From the NCBI RefSeq assembly GCF_026167665.1, contig NZ_CP098740.1, positions 3,534,001-3,598,000 on the forward strand: 64,000 nt of DNA. The letters run 5' to 3'. The notes under the pieces were generated by a model that made no database searches, was not told the DNA's origin, and saw nothing but the letters and a program-made list of their open reading frames with translations. Positions 8,577 through 17,231 of this stretch are shown one piece after another. The translations under genes and the position numbers were made by a program. The DNA comes from Streptomyces drozdowiczii (GTDB taxonomy: Bacteria; Actinomycetota; Actinomycetes; Streptomycetales; Streptomycetaceae). Numbering within the stretch: position 1 is the first letter of the stretch; every line of letters starts with the position of its first letter.

Positions 8577-9677
8577 ATGTCCGCAGGCCCGAGCGCCGCC
8601 GCCGGCTCTCCGGCGGGCGCGCTGCGTCACGTACTGAGCCACCTCGTCACCCCGCTGCTGATGTGCATCGGCATGGGCCTCGCCTACCTCGGCGCCTTCC
8701 ACGCCCCCGAGCCGCACGACCTGCGGGTCGACGTGGTCGGCTCGGGGCCGTCCGCACAGGTGCTGGCGCAGACCCTCCAGGACAAGGGGGACGGGGCACT
8801 GAGCGTGCGTACCGTCGCCGACCGCGCCACCGCGGCCGAGCATCTGCGCACGCAGGACAGCTACGGCGCCTACATCCCCGGCAGGGCCCCCGAACTGCTC
8901 GTCGCCTCCGCCTCCTCCGACACCAGCGCGACGGCGGTCGAGAAGGTCTTCACCCAGGTCGCGGCCGGCCAGGGCGCCCCGCTGAAGGTGACCGACACCG
9001 CGCCCACGGCCGACGGCGACCCGACCGGCCAGGGAATCTTCTTCCTGCTGGTCGCCGTGAGCATCGGCTCGTACGCCTCCGTCGCCGTGATCGGCGGAGC
9101 CGGCGCGGTCCTGCGGCTGCGGGTCCGGGCGGCGCTGGCGCTGGGCGCCTCGCTGGTGGTCAGCGCCATCGGGGCGGTGTTCGCGGGGCCGCTGTTCGGT
9201 CTCGTGGATCACGGGCTCGCGGGGCTCTGGGCCATGGCGTGGCTCTACTCGGCGGGCATCCTGCTGATCGGTGTGGGCTTGCACACCTTCCTCAAGCGGT
9301 GGACCACGCTCGGCGTGATGGTGCTGTTCGTCATGCTCAACTTCACCAGCTCCGGCGGGATCTTCCGCCCCGAGCTCCAGCCCGGCTTCTTCGGGGCACT
9401 GCACTCCTTCTGGAACGGGGCGGGCTTCGTGGAGGGCGTACGCGGCCATGTGTACTTCGGCGGCCACGCGCTGGGCGGGAACCTGCTGGTGCTGTCCCTC
9501 TGGTTCGTCGCGGGCCTGGTGCTGACGGGGCTCGCGGGCCTTGCGGAGGCGAGGCGGCGCAGGGCGGCCGCCCTTCCGGCCGTCCCTCCTGCCGCCCCTT
9601 CCGCTGCCCCTTCCGCCGGCCCGGCGCGGTCGTCGGCCGAGGAGGAAGAGGAGATGGAGGAGGCGGTCGGAGTCTGA
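8577..9677 (+). CDS. ABC-2/YhgE-type membrane permease (DUF3533-like)
   Basis: 366-aa integral membrane protein: one N-terminal helix (~18-42), a ~125-residue external domain (DLRVDVVGS to DTAPTADGDP), then about five closely spaced helices (~150-335), and a hydrophilic tail ending in an unusual acidic run (EEEEEMEEA). This topology matches the YhgE/Pip and DUF3533 family of ABC-2-like exporters. No ATPase gene is adjacent. ATG 8577 was chosen because the first helix follows it, and longer upstream extensions would run through the operator region. The divergent MarR gene probably controls it, which suggests efflux of a small hydrophobic compound; the substrate is unknown. Confidence 0.75.
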   Translation: MSAGPSAAAGSPAGALRHVLSHLVTPLLMCIGMGLAYLGAFHAPEPHDLRVDVVGSGPSAQVLAQTLQDKGDGALSVRTVADRATAAEHLRTQDSYGAYIPGRAPELLVASASSDTSATAVEKVFTQVAAGQGAPLKVTDTAPTADGDPTGQGIFFLLVAVSIGSYASVAVIGGAGAVLRLRVRAALALGASLVVSAIGAVFAGPLFGLVDHGLAGLWAMAWLYSAGILLIGVGLHTFLKRWTTLGVMVLFVMLNFTSSGGIFRPELQPGFFGALHSFWNGAGFVEGVRGHVYFGGHALGGNLLVLSLWFVAGLVLTGLAGLAEARRRRAAALPAVPPAAPSAAPSAGPARSSAEEEEEMEEAVGV

Positions 9678-9837
9678 GCGGCTGACCAGCGGGGGAGTCC
9701 GGCCCCCGGAGTCATCCCCCCCCGGTCATCCACAGGGGCAGACGGCGATCGGCGTGCGGCGGTACCGTCAGCGGCAGTTGATGTGGGGGCAGGTACCCGG
9801 CGGCTGCGCCGGGCGGGGGCGGGGGAGGCTGCGCGCC

Positions 9838-11346
9838 ATGGAAACGACCGGGACGGGACTGCCGCCGGTGCGACTCGTCGAACGCGGCGGCGGGGGCGGG
9901 ATGCTCCCCACGGACGCGCGTGCGCGGCGCATTCCGTCCGTGCCGGGGTTCGCACGCCGTACGGACGGGGCTTACGCGGAGGCCGACGGGGCTTACGCGG
10001 CGGCCGGGAAGCGGTCGAAGGAGCGGGGCAAGGCGTTGCGGGCGCGGGTGCCCCGGTCCGCGCACGCCACGCTGGACCTGCCGGCCGGGCGACCGGACGC
10101 GGTGCGCGCGGTGGAGGAGTCCAACCAGGGCCGGGTGGCGGAGCTGACGCCGATACGGGTGGGCCGGATGGCCGCCACCCCCTTCGCCTTTCTGCGCGGC
10201 TCGGCCGGGCTGATGGCCCATGACCTGGTGGGCACCCCGGTCACCGGGGTCGCCGCCCAGCTCTGCGGCGACGCGCACGCGGCCAACTTCGGGCTCTACG
10301 GCGATGCCCGGGGCGGCCTCGTCATCGACCTGAACGACTTCGACGAGACCGTGGCCGGGCCCTGGGAGTGGGACCTCAAGCGCCTCGCGACCTCGCTGGT
10401 GCTCGCGGGCCGGGAGGCCGGGGCCGACGAGGACACCTGCCGCAGGGGCGCGTACGACACCGTGGGCGCCTACCGGCGGACGATGCGGCTGCTGGCCCGG
10501 ATGCCCGCGCTCGACGCGTGGAACGCCATCGCGGACGAGGAGCTCGTCTCCCACACCGACGCGCGGGACCTGCTGGGGACCCTGGAGCGGGTCTCCGAGA
10601 AGGCCCGCAACAACACCGGCGCCCGCTTCGCGGCGAAGTCCACGGAGGAGTGCGAGGACGGCGGCCGCCGCTTCGTGGACGCGCCGCCCGTGCTGCGCCG
10701 GGTCCCGGACGCGGAGGCCGCGGCGGTGGCGGCGGGTCTGGGGGACTACCTGGGGACCGTCTCCGAGGACCGGCTGCCGCTGCTGGCCCGGTACGCGATC
10801 CACGACGTGGCGTTCCGGGTGGTCGGCACCGGCAGCGTGGGCACCCGCTCGTACGTGGTGCTGCTGCTGGACCACCGCGGGGAGGCGCTGGTGCTCCAGG
10901 TGAAGGAGGCCAGGCCCTCGGTGCTCGGGCCGCATCTGGCCGCCGTGGGGTTCGCGGTGCCGGAGGCCGCGCACGAGGGGCGGCGCGTGGTGCTCGGGCA
11001 GAAGCGGATGCAGGTCGTCAGCGACCATCTGCTGGGCTGGACGACGGTGGACGGACGGCCCTTCCAGGTGCGGCAGTTCCGGAACCGCAAGGGGAGCGTC
11101 GACCCCGCCGCCCTGGCCGCCGACCAGGTCGACGACTACGGCCGGATGACCGGGGCGCTGCTGGCGCGGGCCCACGCGCACAGCGCGGACCCGAGGCTGC
11201 TGGCGGGCTACTGCGGCAAGAACGACGAGCTGGACGAGGCGGTGGCGGCCTTCGCGGTGAGCTACGCGGACCGCACGGAGGCGGACCACGGGGAGCTGGT
11301 CCGGGCGATCGGGGCGGGGCGGATCGCCGCGGAGCGGGGGGTGTAG
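9838..11346 (+). CDS. DUF2252 family protein
   Basis: 502-aa soluble protein of the DUF2252 family, whose fold resembles protein and aminoglycoside kinases. Visible landmarks are the N-terminal R...RVAELTPIRVGRM and TPFAFLRG blocks, the CGDAHAANFG motif (kinase-like HGD/N catalytic loop), DLNDFDETVAGP (equivalent of the metal-binding Asp loop), and QVKEARPS and RVVLGQKRMQ near the C-terminal half. The biochemical role is not established. I chose ATG 9838, with GGGGGAGG about ten bases before it, over an unsupported upstream ATG at 9781. The next gene, a J-domain protein, follows after 92 bp on the same strand. Confidence 0.82.
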   Translation: METTGTGLPPVRLVERGGGGGMLPTDARARRIPSVPGFARRTDGAYAEADGAYAAAGKRSKERGKALRARVPRSAHATLDLPAGRPDAVRAVEESNQGRVAELTPIRVGRMAATPFAFLRGSAGLMAHDLVGTPVTGVAAQLCGDAHAANFGLYGDARGGLVIDLNDFDETVAGPWEWDLKRLATSLVLAGREAGADEDTCRRGAYDTVGAYRRTMRLLARMPALDAWNAIADEELVSHTDARDLLGTLERVSEKARNNTGARFAAKSTEECEDGGRRFVDAPPVLRRVPDAEAAAVAAGLGDYLGTVSEDRLPLLARYAIHDVAFRVVGTGSVGTRSYVVLLLDHRGEALVLQVKEARPSVLGPHLAAVGFAVPEAAHEGRRVVLGQKRMQVVSDHLLGWTTVDGRPFQVRQFRNRKGSVDPAALAADQVDDYGRMTGALLARAHAHSADPRLLAGYCGKNDELDEAVAAFAVSYADRTEADHGELVRAIGAGRIAAERGV

Positions 11347-11438
11347 CGGGGTGCTGGGCGGCTGCCCGGGCACGGGCCGGGGCGCCTGCCGCGGTGACCG
11401 CGTGTCCTCGGCGGGACCCGGGGCCATACGCTGGGCGG

Positions 11439-12398
11439 GTGACCCACGAAGCCGCCGGGGAGCCGATCTCCCGGAACGACGATGACCCGCAGGACGAGGC
11501 ACGGCCGGACGCCGGTCGGCCGGACGCCGGTCGGCCGGACGACGCGGTGCGGGATGCCGACCGCGGGGCCGAGGCGGAGGCCGGCGCCGGTGCCGGTGAG
11601 TCCGGGGGCCGGAGCGGTGCGCGGGAGCGGCCCGAGGCGCGGCTGGCACAGGCGGTGCGGGCGGCCGAGCAGGCGCTGATCGAGTTCGAGATCGCGGTGG
11701 AGACGTTCCGGGTCGAGGTGGAGAACTTCTCCCGGTTGCACCATCAGCGGCTGGGCCCGATGTACGCGCGGCTGGACGAGCTCGACGCGCAGATTGCCGA
11801 GGCGCGGGCCGCGAAGAGCGGTGACCCCGAGGACCTGCGCAAGGCGCAGGAGGCGCGGTCCATCGTGATGCCCATGCCCGGCGTGGACGAGCTGTTCCAC
11901 GACTGGATGGACACCGAGGGCCTGTCCCCCGAGGCGTCGGCCATGCTGACCGATCAGACGGTGCGCCCGCCCAAGCGGGTCCGGCCCACCGACGAGGCGC
12001 GCAAGCTGTACCGCGACCTGGTCCGCAAGGCGCACCCGGACTTGGCCCAGGACGAGGAGGAGCGGGCCAGGCGCGACGAGTTCATCGCGCGCGTCAACGC
12101 CGCCTACGGGCGCGGGGACGAGGCCCTGCTCAATGAACTGGCCGAGGAGTGGGCGGCGGGACCGGCCGCGCCCCGGCAGGAGCTGAGCGAGGCCGACGAG
12201 CTCTACGCCCGGCTGGACTGGCTGACCCGGCGCAAGGAACTGCTGACCGAGTGGGCCCAGGAGCTGGAGGAGAGCGCGATCGGCGCCATGCTGCGGATGG
12301 CCCCGGACGACCCGGACCACCTGCTGGAGGAGATCGCCGAACAGCTGCTGGGCGAGGTCTCGCAGCGGGAGGCGGAGCTCGCGGCTCTGGTGCAGTAG
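11439..12398 (+). CDS. J-domain-like (DnaJ) coiled-coil protein
   Basis: 319 aa from a GTG start. A charged, Asp/Arg-rich N-terminus (~1-65) carries tandem repeats of DAGRP. A helical region (~70-140, ARLAQAVRAAEQALIEFEIAVE...) is probably coiled coil. A J-like segment (~185-235) contains YRDLVRKAHPDLA, i.e. the HPD tripeptide needed to stimulate Hsp70, and a C-terminal helical region (~245-319) follows. No Gly/Phe or Zn-finger domains are present, so it is a specialised J protein, not a DnaJ/CbpA chaperone. Its Hsp70 partner is not encoded here. Confidence 0.78.
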   Translation: MTHEAAGEPISRNDDDPQDEARPDAGRPDAGRPDDAVRDADRGAEAEAGAGAGESGGRSGARERPEARLAQAVRAAEQALIEFEIAVETFRVEVENFSRLHHQRLGPMYARLDELDAQIAEARAAKSGDPEDLRKAQEARSIVMPMPGVDELFHDWMDTEGLSPEASAMLTDQTVRPPKRVRPTDEARKLYRDLVRKAHPDLAQDEEERARRDEFIARVNAAYGRGDEALLNELAEEWAAGPAAPRQELSEADELYARLDWLTRRKELLTEWAQELEESAIGAMLRMAPDDPDHLLEEIAEQLLGEVSQREAELAALVQ

Positions 12399-12467
12399 CG
12401 TTTTCGGTGGCTCCGGGCGCACTGCTCCGGTGACCCCCGAGCGCACTGACGAGAGAAGGCATGTCCC

Positions 12468-12812
12468 ATGAATTTCGGCCCGCTTCCCACGGTCGATGTC
12501 GCGTCCGTTCCGGCGGACGGCCTCGTGCTGGACGTCCGGGAGAACGACGAGTGGGCGGCCGGACACGTCGAAGGCGCCCTGCACATCCCCATGAGCGACT
12601 TCGTGGGCCGCTTCGGTGAGCTGACCGAGGCGGTCGAGGACGGCCGCCGCGTGCATGTGATGTGCCGGGTCGGCGGCCGGTCAGCCCAGGTCACCCAGTA
12701 CCTGGTGCAGCAGGGGATCGACGCCGTCAACATCGACGGCGGCATGCTCGCCTGGGACGGCGCGGGCCGCCCCATGGTCACCGACAGCGGCTCCCCGGCC
12801 TTCGTCGCCTGA
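12468..12812 (+). CDS. Single-domain rhodanese-like protein
   Basis: 114-aa rhodanese fold. It has the CH2A-type motif DVRENDEWAAGHVEGALHIPM and the active-site loop CRVGGRS with the catalytic Cys at ~66, which accepts sulfur as a persulfide. The loop has six residues, typical of sulfurtransferases; phosphatases have seven. It could supply sulfur or handle reactive sulfur species. ATG is preceded by GAGAGAAGG. It converges on the paa operon with a 47-bp gap. Confidence 0.9.
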   Translation: MNFGPLPTVDVASVPADGLVLDVRENDEWAAGHVEGALHIPMSDFVGRFGELTEAVEDGRRVHVMCRVGGRSAQVTQYLVQQGIDAVNIDGGMLAWDGAGRPMVTDSGSPAFVA

Positions 12813-12859
12813 CGCGACCCGCCCCGGCCGCGCGCCCCGGTCGTCCGGCGCCGGGGGCG

Positions 12860-13918
12860 TCAGCGGTCGAAGTCGAGCTCCACCTCCTCGGTGGCCGGAC
12901 GGGACTGGCAGGCCAGCACGTAACCCGCGTCCGTCTCCTCCGGCTCCAAGGCGTAGTTGCGGTCCATCCGCACCTCGCCGGAGACCAGGAACGCCCGGCA
13001 GGTACCGCAGACGCCGCCCTTGCACGCGTACGGAGCGTCCGAGCGGCTGCGCAGCACCGTCTCCAGCAGCGATTCGCCCCCCTCCACCGGCCAGGTGCCC
13101 GACCGGCCGTCGAGCGTGGCCGTCAGGACGGAGCCGACCGGCGTCTCGACCCGGGGCCCCGCAGGCGCTGCGGGAGTCTCCTCGACATGGAAGATCTCCT
13201 GGTGGATGCGCGAGCGGTCCACGCCCAGCCCGTGCAGCGCGACCTCGGCGGCCCGGACCAGGCCCAGCGGCCCGCACAGGAACCAGCCGTCGATCTCCGC
13301 CACCGGCAGCAGCGCCGGGAGCAGCCCGGAGAGCCGTTCGCCGTCCAGCCGGCCCGAGGGCAGACCGGCCTGCTGCTCCTCCCGGGACAGGGCGGTGACC
13401 AGCTGGAACCGGTCCGGATAGCGGTCCTTCAGGTCGGCGACCTCGTCCAGGAACATCGTCGAGGCGGCCGTCCGGTCGCTGCGGACCAGGCAGAACGTGG
13501 CGTTCGGCTCCCGGGCGAGCAGGGTGGCCGCCATGGACAGCACCGGGGTGATGCCGCTCCCGCCGACGATCGCCGCGAACTGCCCGGCGCGGGGCGTCAG
13601 GACGAAGCGGCCCATCGGGGGCATCGCCTCGATCGTGTCCCCGACCAGCAGCTCCTTGAGCGCGTACGTGGAGAAGGCGCCGCCGTCCACGAGGCGGATG
13701 CCCACCCGCAGCGCCGGACCGGCCGAGGGCTCGGGGGCCGGTGCGCAGATCGAGTACGAGCGGCGGACCTCCTGGCCGTCCACGGTGTAGCGGACGTTGA
13801 GGTGCTGACCGGGCTTGTGGCGGAAGGTCTCGTGCAGGCCGGGCGGGACGGCGAGGGTGACGGCCACCGAATCGTCCGTGAGCCGCTCGATCCCGCTGAC
13901 CCGGAGCGGATGGAACAT
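12860..13918 (-). CDS. paaE: Phenylacetyl-CoA epoxidase reductase subunit PaaE
   Basis: 352-aa flavin/iron-sulfur reductase that passes electrons from NADPH to the PaaABC epoxidase. An N-terminal ferredoxin-reductase domain has the FAD motif RRSYSICAP (~52-60), then an NAD(P)-binding domain (GGSGITPVLS). A C-terminal plant-type [2Fe-2S] domain has the cluster Cys pattern CKGGVCGTC and a later LACQ. Last gene of paaABCDE; its ATG follows the paaD stop with no gap, which indicates tight coupling. Confidence 0.95.
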   Translation of the reverse strand: MFHPLRVSGIERLTDDSVAVTLAVPPGLHETFRHKPGQHLNVRYTVDGQEVRRSYSICAPAPEPSAGPALRVGIRLVDGGAFSTYALKELLVGDTIEAMPPMGRFVLTPRAGQFAAIVGGSGITPVLSMAATLLAREPNATFCLVRSDRTAASTMFLDEVADLKDRYPDRFQLVTALSREEQQAGLPSGRLDGERLSGLLPALLPVAEIDGWFLCGPLGLVRAAEVALHGLGVDRSRIHQEIFHVEETPAAPAGPRVETPVGSVLTATLDGRSGTWPVEGGESLLETVLRSRSDAPYACKGGVCGTCRAFLVSGEVRMDRNYALEPEETDAGYVLACQSRPATEEVELDFDR

Positions 13919-14419
13919 CTACAACTCCTTGAAGTGGTCGAACGGCTCCTGGCAGGCCACGCAGCGCCGGAGCGCCTTGCACGCCGTGGAGGAGAACCGG
14001 CTCAGCAGCTCCGTCTCGGTGGAGCCGCAGTGCGGGCAGCGCACGGACAGGGCCAGCGGCACCGGACCGCCGGACGCGGTGCCGTGCGGGCGGGGCGGGG
14101 CTATGCCGAACTCCGTCAGCTTCCGGCGCCCTTCGGCGCTGATGTCGTCCGTCGACCAGGCGGGCGACAGGACCGTCTCCACGGACACCTGGGCCACGCC
14201 GTGGTCGTGCAGCACGCGCTCGATGTCCGCGGACATCGCCTCGATCGCGGGGCAGCCGGTGTATGTCGGCGTGAGCCTGACCGTGACATGGTCCGGGTCG
14301 TGCACTTCCACGCCCCGGACCACCCCCAGGTCCTCCAGCGTCAGCACGGGCAGCTCCGGGTCCGGCACGGAGCCCGCGAGGCTCAGCAGCTCCTCCTCGA
14401 CGGAGGTCCAGGTCACCAT
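13919..14419 (-). CDS. paaD: Phenylacetate degradation protein PaaD (MIP18/SufT-like)
   Basis: 166 aa. The N-terminal ~100 residues are a MIP18-type (DUF59) domain (SVPDPELPVLTLEDLGVV; PTYTGCPAIE with the conserved Cys), implicated in maturation of the metal centres of the epoxidase. The C-terminus has a zinc-ribbon-like C-x2-C ... C-x2-C pattern (RCPHCGS, RCVACQEPF). It overlaps paaC by 7 bp and abuts paaE. Confidence 0.94.
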   Translation of the reverse strand: MVTWTSVEEELLSLAGSVPDPELPVLTLEDLGVVRGVEVHDPDHVTVRLTPTYTGCPAIEAMSADIERVLHDHGVAQVSVETVLSPAWSTDDISAEGRRKLTEFGIAPPRPHGTASGGPVPLALSVRCPHCGSTETELLSRFSSTACKALRRCVACQEPFDHFKEL

Positions 14420-15114
14420 GACGCCCCCGGGTGGCTGCGGTGCAGGTGCTGCATCTCGGCGAGCATCCGGCCGAAGGACTCGGTGTGGATGCCCTGCCGG
14501 CCCGCGCCCGCCGTCCAGGCGCCGGTCTGCGGGCCCGTCGGAACGGCCAGGGTGGCCCGGCCGAGGACGTCCGTCACGGTCTCCAGCCAGCGGCTGTGCA
14601 GCGCCTGCCAGTCGACGTCGACGCCTTCGACCGGCTGGAACAGCTCGCCGGTGAAGCGCCACAGCGCGTCCACCGCCCGCTGCGTCCGCTCGTGGCTCTC
14701 GTCCGTCCCGTCGCCGAGGCGCAGCGTCCACTGCTCGGCGTGGTCCCGGTGGTAGGCGACCTCCTTGACCGCCTTGGCCGCCAGCCCCGCGAACGGACCG
14801 CCGCCGGCCGCCAGCTGCTCGTACAGGCCCTGCTGGTGGACCGAGAAGTAGAGCTGCCGGGCGATGGTGTGGGCGAAGTCGCCGTTCGGCTGCTCGACCA
14901 GCTGGACGTTGCGGAAGGCGCGTTCCTCGCGCAGGTAGGCCAGTTCGTCCTCGTCGCCCACGAGGGAGAGCAGCAGCCGGGCCTGGCCCAGCAGGTCGAG
15001 GGCGATGTTGGCGAGGGCGACCTCCTCCTCCAGCACCGGGGCGTGGCCGGCCCACTCCCCCAGCCGGTGCGACAGCACCAGCGCGTCGTCGCCCAGGGCG
15101 AGGGCCGCGGTCAC
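14413..15114 (-). CDS. paaC: Phenylacetyl-CoA epoxidase structural subunit PaaC
   Basis: 233-aa ferritin-like all-helical protein, paralogous to PaaA, that pairs with it to form the core of the multicomponent monooxygenase. Recognisable motifs include LSHRLGEW, ANIALDLLGQARLL and KEVAYHRDHAEQW. PaaC is the scaffold partner in this family, not the catalytic diiron subunit. It starts at GTG, overlapping the paaB TGA by 4 bp. Confidence 0.95.
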   Translation of the reverse strand: MTAALALGDDALVLSHRLGEWAGHAPVLEEEVALANIALDLLGQARLLLSLVGDEDELAYLREERAFRNVQLVEQPNGDFAHTIARQLYFSVHQQGLYEQLAAGGGPFAGLAAKAVKEVAYHRDHAEQWTLRLGDGTDESHERTQRAVDALWRFTGELFQPVEGVDVDWQALHSRWLETVTDVLGRATLAVPTGPQTGAWTAGAGRQGIHTESFGRMLAEMQHLHRSHPGASW

Positions 15115-15401
15115 AGGTGCTTCACCCCGTCCGGGATCTCGTAGAACGTGGGGTGCCGGTAGGGCTTGTCCCCGGCCGGCTCGAAGAACGAGTCCTTCTC
15201 GTCCGGCGAGGACGCCGTGATCTGGGAGGAGGGCACAACCCACAGGGACACCCCCTCGGACCGGCGGGTGTAGAGGTCGCGCGCGTTGCGCAGGGCCATT
15301 TCGGCGTCCGGCGCGTGGAGGCTGCCGGCGTGGGTGTGGGAGAGCCCGCGCCGCGAGCGGACGAACACCTCCCACAGCGGCCAGTCCGTCGAGCTGCTCA
15401 T
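15111..15401 (-). CDS. paaB: Phenylacetyl-CoA epoxidase subunit PaaB
   Basis: 96-aa small subunit, full length for the family, with the signature [22 protein letters not shown] spread over residues ~7-28 and a C-terminal [14 protein letters not shown]. PaaB bridges PaaAC heterodimers in the complex. ATG overlaps the paaA stop (ATGA) and its own stop overlaps the paaC start. Confidence 0.95.
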   Translation of the reverse strand: MSSSTDWPLWEVFVRSRRGLSHTHAGSLHAPDAEMALRNARDLYTRRSEGVSLWVVPSSQITASSPDEKDSFFEPAGDKPYRHPTFYEIPDGVKHL

Positions 15402-16417
15402 GCTGTCGCCTTTCCGTTCCGTACCGCCGGGTCCGCGCCGGGGGTGTGCTTGCGGGCGTATGCGGCGGCGGCTTCGCGCACCCAGGCGCCTTCCTCGTGC
15501 GCGCGGCGGCGCTGGGTGAGGCGCTGCTCGTTGCACGGTCCGTTGCCCTTCAGGACCTCCTGGAACTCGGTCCAGTCGATCGCGCCGAAGTCGTGCCTGC
15601 CGCGCTCCTCGTTCCACCGGAGGTCCGGGTCGGGGAGGGTCAGGCCGAGCGCCTCGGCCTGGGGGACGCAGATGTCCACGAACCGCTGCCGCAGCTCGTC
15701 GTTGGAATGCCGCTTGATCTTCCAGGCCATCGACTGCGCCGAGTGGGCCGAGGCGTCGTCCGGCGGGCCGAACATCATCAGGGAGGGCCACCACCAGCGG
15801 TTCACCGCGTCCTGGGCCATCTCGTGCTGGGCGGGTGTGCCGTTGCTCAGCGCGAGGAGCAGTTCGTAACCCTGGCGCTGGTGGAAGGACTCCTCCTTGC
15901 AGATGCGGACCATCGCGCGGGCGTACGGGCCGTAGGAACAGCGGCAGAGGGGCACCTGGTTGGTGATCGCGGCGCCGTCCACGAGCCAGCCGATGGCGCC
16001 CACGTCCGCCCAGGTCAGCGTGGGGTAGTTGAAGATCGAGGAGTAGCGCTGGCGCCCCGCGTGCAGCTTGTCGAGCAGCTCCTCGCGGCCGGTGCCCAGG
16101 GTCTCGGCCGCGCTGTACAGATACAGGCCGTGACCGGCCTCGTCCTGCACCTTGGCCATGAGGATCGCCTTGCGGCGCAGCGAGGGGGCGCGGGTGATCC
16201 AGTTGGCCTCCGGCTGCATGCCGATGATCTCGGAGTGGGCGTGCTGGGCCATCTGCCTGACCAGCGAGGCGCGGTACGCGTCGGGCATCCAGTCGCGCGG
16301 CTCGATGCGCTCGTCGGCCGCCACCGCCGCGTCGAAGGCGGCCTGGAGCGCCGCGTCGGGCCCCGCTTCGCCGCCCGCTGCCGTCTGCGCTGTCTGGCTC
16401 GCAGTCACTGCCGCCAT
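15398..16417 (-). CDS. paaA: Phenylacetyl-CoA epoxidase catalytic subunit PaaA
   Basis: 339-aa diiron monooxygenase subunit that converts phenylacetyl-CoA to the ring-1,2-epoxide, the entry step of aerobic phenylacetate breakdown. Iron-ligand motifs are visible: [14 protein letters not shown] (E-x2-H) and [13 protein letters not shown]. First gene of a tightly overlapping paaABCDE operon. A 16-bp palindromic operator lies 13 bp before the ATG. A TTGACA box on the minus strand at 16484-16489 may be its -35. The CoA ligase gene paaK and the later pathway genes are not in this window, apart from paaN at 19.4 kb. Confidence 0.96.
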   Translation of the reverse strand: MAAVTASQTAQTAAGGEAGPDAALQAAFDAAVAADERIEPRDWMPDAYRASLVRQMAQHAHSEIIGMQPEANWITRAPSLRRKAILMAKVQDEAGHGLYLYSAAETLGTGREELLDKLHAGRQRYSSIFNYPTLTWADVGAIGWLVDGAAITNQVPLCRCSYGPYARAMVRICKEESFHQRQGYELLLALSNGTPAQHEMAQDAVNRWWWPSLMMFGPPDDASAHSAQSMAWKIKRHSNDELRQRFVDICVPQAEALGLTLPDPDLRWNEERGRHDFGAIDWTEFQEVLKGNGPCNEQRLTQRRRAHEEGAWVREAAAAYARKHTPGADPAVRNGKATA

Positions 16418-16430
16418 CCCGGACTCCCTA

Positions 16431-16446
16431 CCGACCGATCGTTCGG
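16431..16446. promoter_or_regulatory. Candidate PaaR-type TetR operator before paaA
   Basis: CCGACCGATCGTTCGG, a near-perfect palindrome. It is the exact reverse complement of the 16-mer at 21172-21187 before paaN and the tetR gene. Its position between the paaA start and a TTGACA box fits a repressor site. Assignment to the TetR protein encoded at 21.2 kb is inference. Confidence 0.8.
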
Positions 16447-16520
16447 TTCAATGTCTTCAATGGTGAGTCCGGGGCCCGTAGGGTGTCAACCCTGTGGATA
16501 ACCGACGCGATCGGGGCGGG

Positions 16521-17231
16521 ATGGATTCGGACGACGACAGGGACGCCCGCGGCGAGGGCGGACCCGTTCCCGCCGTCGAGGCGCCCGCGGCGGCCGGCGG
16601 AATGGCCGGGCTCTCGTTTCCGTACCAGATCGTCGCCGCGGTGGCGCTCGCCGCCTTCGGGGTGCTCGCCTGCATGCAGCTGGCCATGGTCTTCCTGCAC
16701 GTCGCGCCCTCCAACACGCTGACCAAGCAGCACGGCGCGGCGGTGGACGACTGGGTGTATCCCGAGTTCGAGCAGAACTGGAAGCTCTTCGCGCCCAACC
16801 CGCTGCAGCAGAACGTGTCCGTCCAGGTGCGCGCCGAGATATCCGGTCCCGACGGCCCCCGGACGACGGCCTGGCGGGATCTCTCCGCCGAGGACGGCCG
16901 GGCGATACGCGGCAATCCGCTGCCCAGCCACGTCCAGCAGAACGAACTCCGCCGGGCCTGGGACTTCTACGTCGGATCGCACGACGACAAGAACCGGGCC
17001 AACGGCCTGCGCGGCACCCTCTCCGAGAAGTACGTCCGCCGTCTGGTGATGCTGCGGATCGGCGGCCGGGCCGACGGCGGGACCGTCCTGAGGATTCAGG
17101 TCCGGTCCGAGATCAGGGCCGTCGCGGCCCCCGAGTGGAGCGACGAGAAGATCAGCACCGGCCCGTCCTATCGCGTCCTGCCCTGGTGGAAGGTCACCGC
17201 CGACGACCTGCCCGAGGAGGCGGGACAGTGA
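16521..17231 (+). CDS. DUF5819 family membrane-anchored protein
   Basis: About 236 aa from ATG (a GTG nine codons earlier, at 16494, is the alternative start). An acidic cytoplasmic N-terminus, one membrane helix (~35-57) and an extracellular domain with the family signature EFEQNWKLFAPNP (~78-90) are visible. The family has no known function. The gene overlaps the next one (HTTM) by 4 bp; this DUF5819-HTTM pairing suggests one membrane complex. It is divergent from paaA but lacks any catabolic hallmark. Confidence 0.85.
   Translation: MDSDDDRDARGEGGPVPAVEAPAAAGGMAGLSFPYQIVAAVALAAFGVLACMQLAMVFLHVAPSNTLTKQHGAAVDDWVYPEFEQNWKLFAPNPLQQNVSVQVRAEISGPDGPRTTAWRDLSAEDGRAIRGNPLPSHVQQNELRRAWDFYVGSHDDKNRANGLRGTLSEKYVRRLVMLRIGGRADGGTVLRIQVRSEIRAVAAPEWSDEKISTGPSYRVLPWWKVTADDLPEEAGQ

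Noticed and set aside
12820..12860. GC-rich inverted repeat between the rhodanese gene and paaE
   Set aside because: Only an 8-9 bp stem with a bulge and no T-run; too weak to call a terminator in DNA of this G+C.
12662..14755. A 697-codon plus-strand open frame opposite paaE, paaD and paaC
   Set aside because: Composition is that of an antisense shadow; the overlapping paa genes on the minus strand have complete family motifs and coupled starts.
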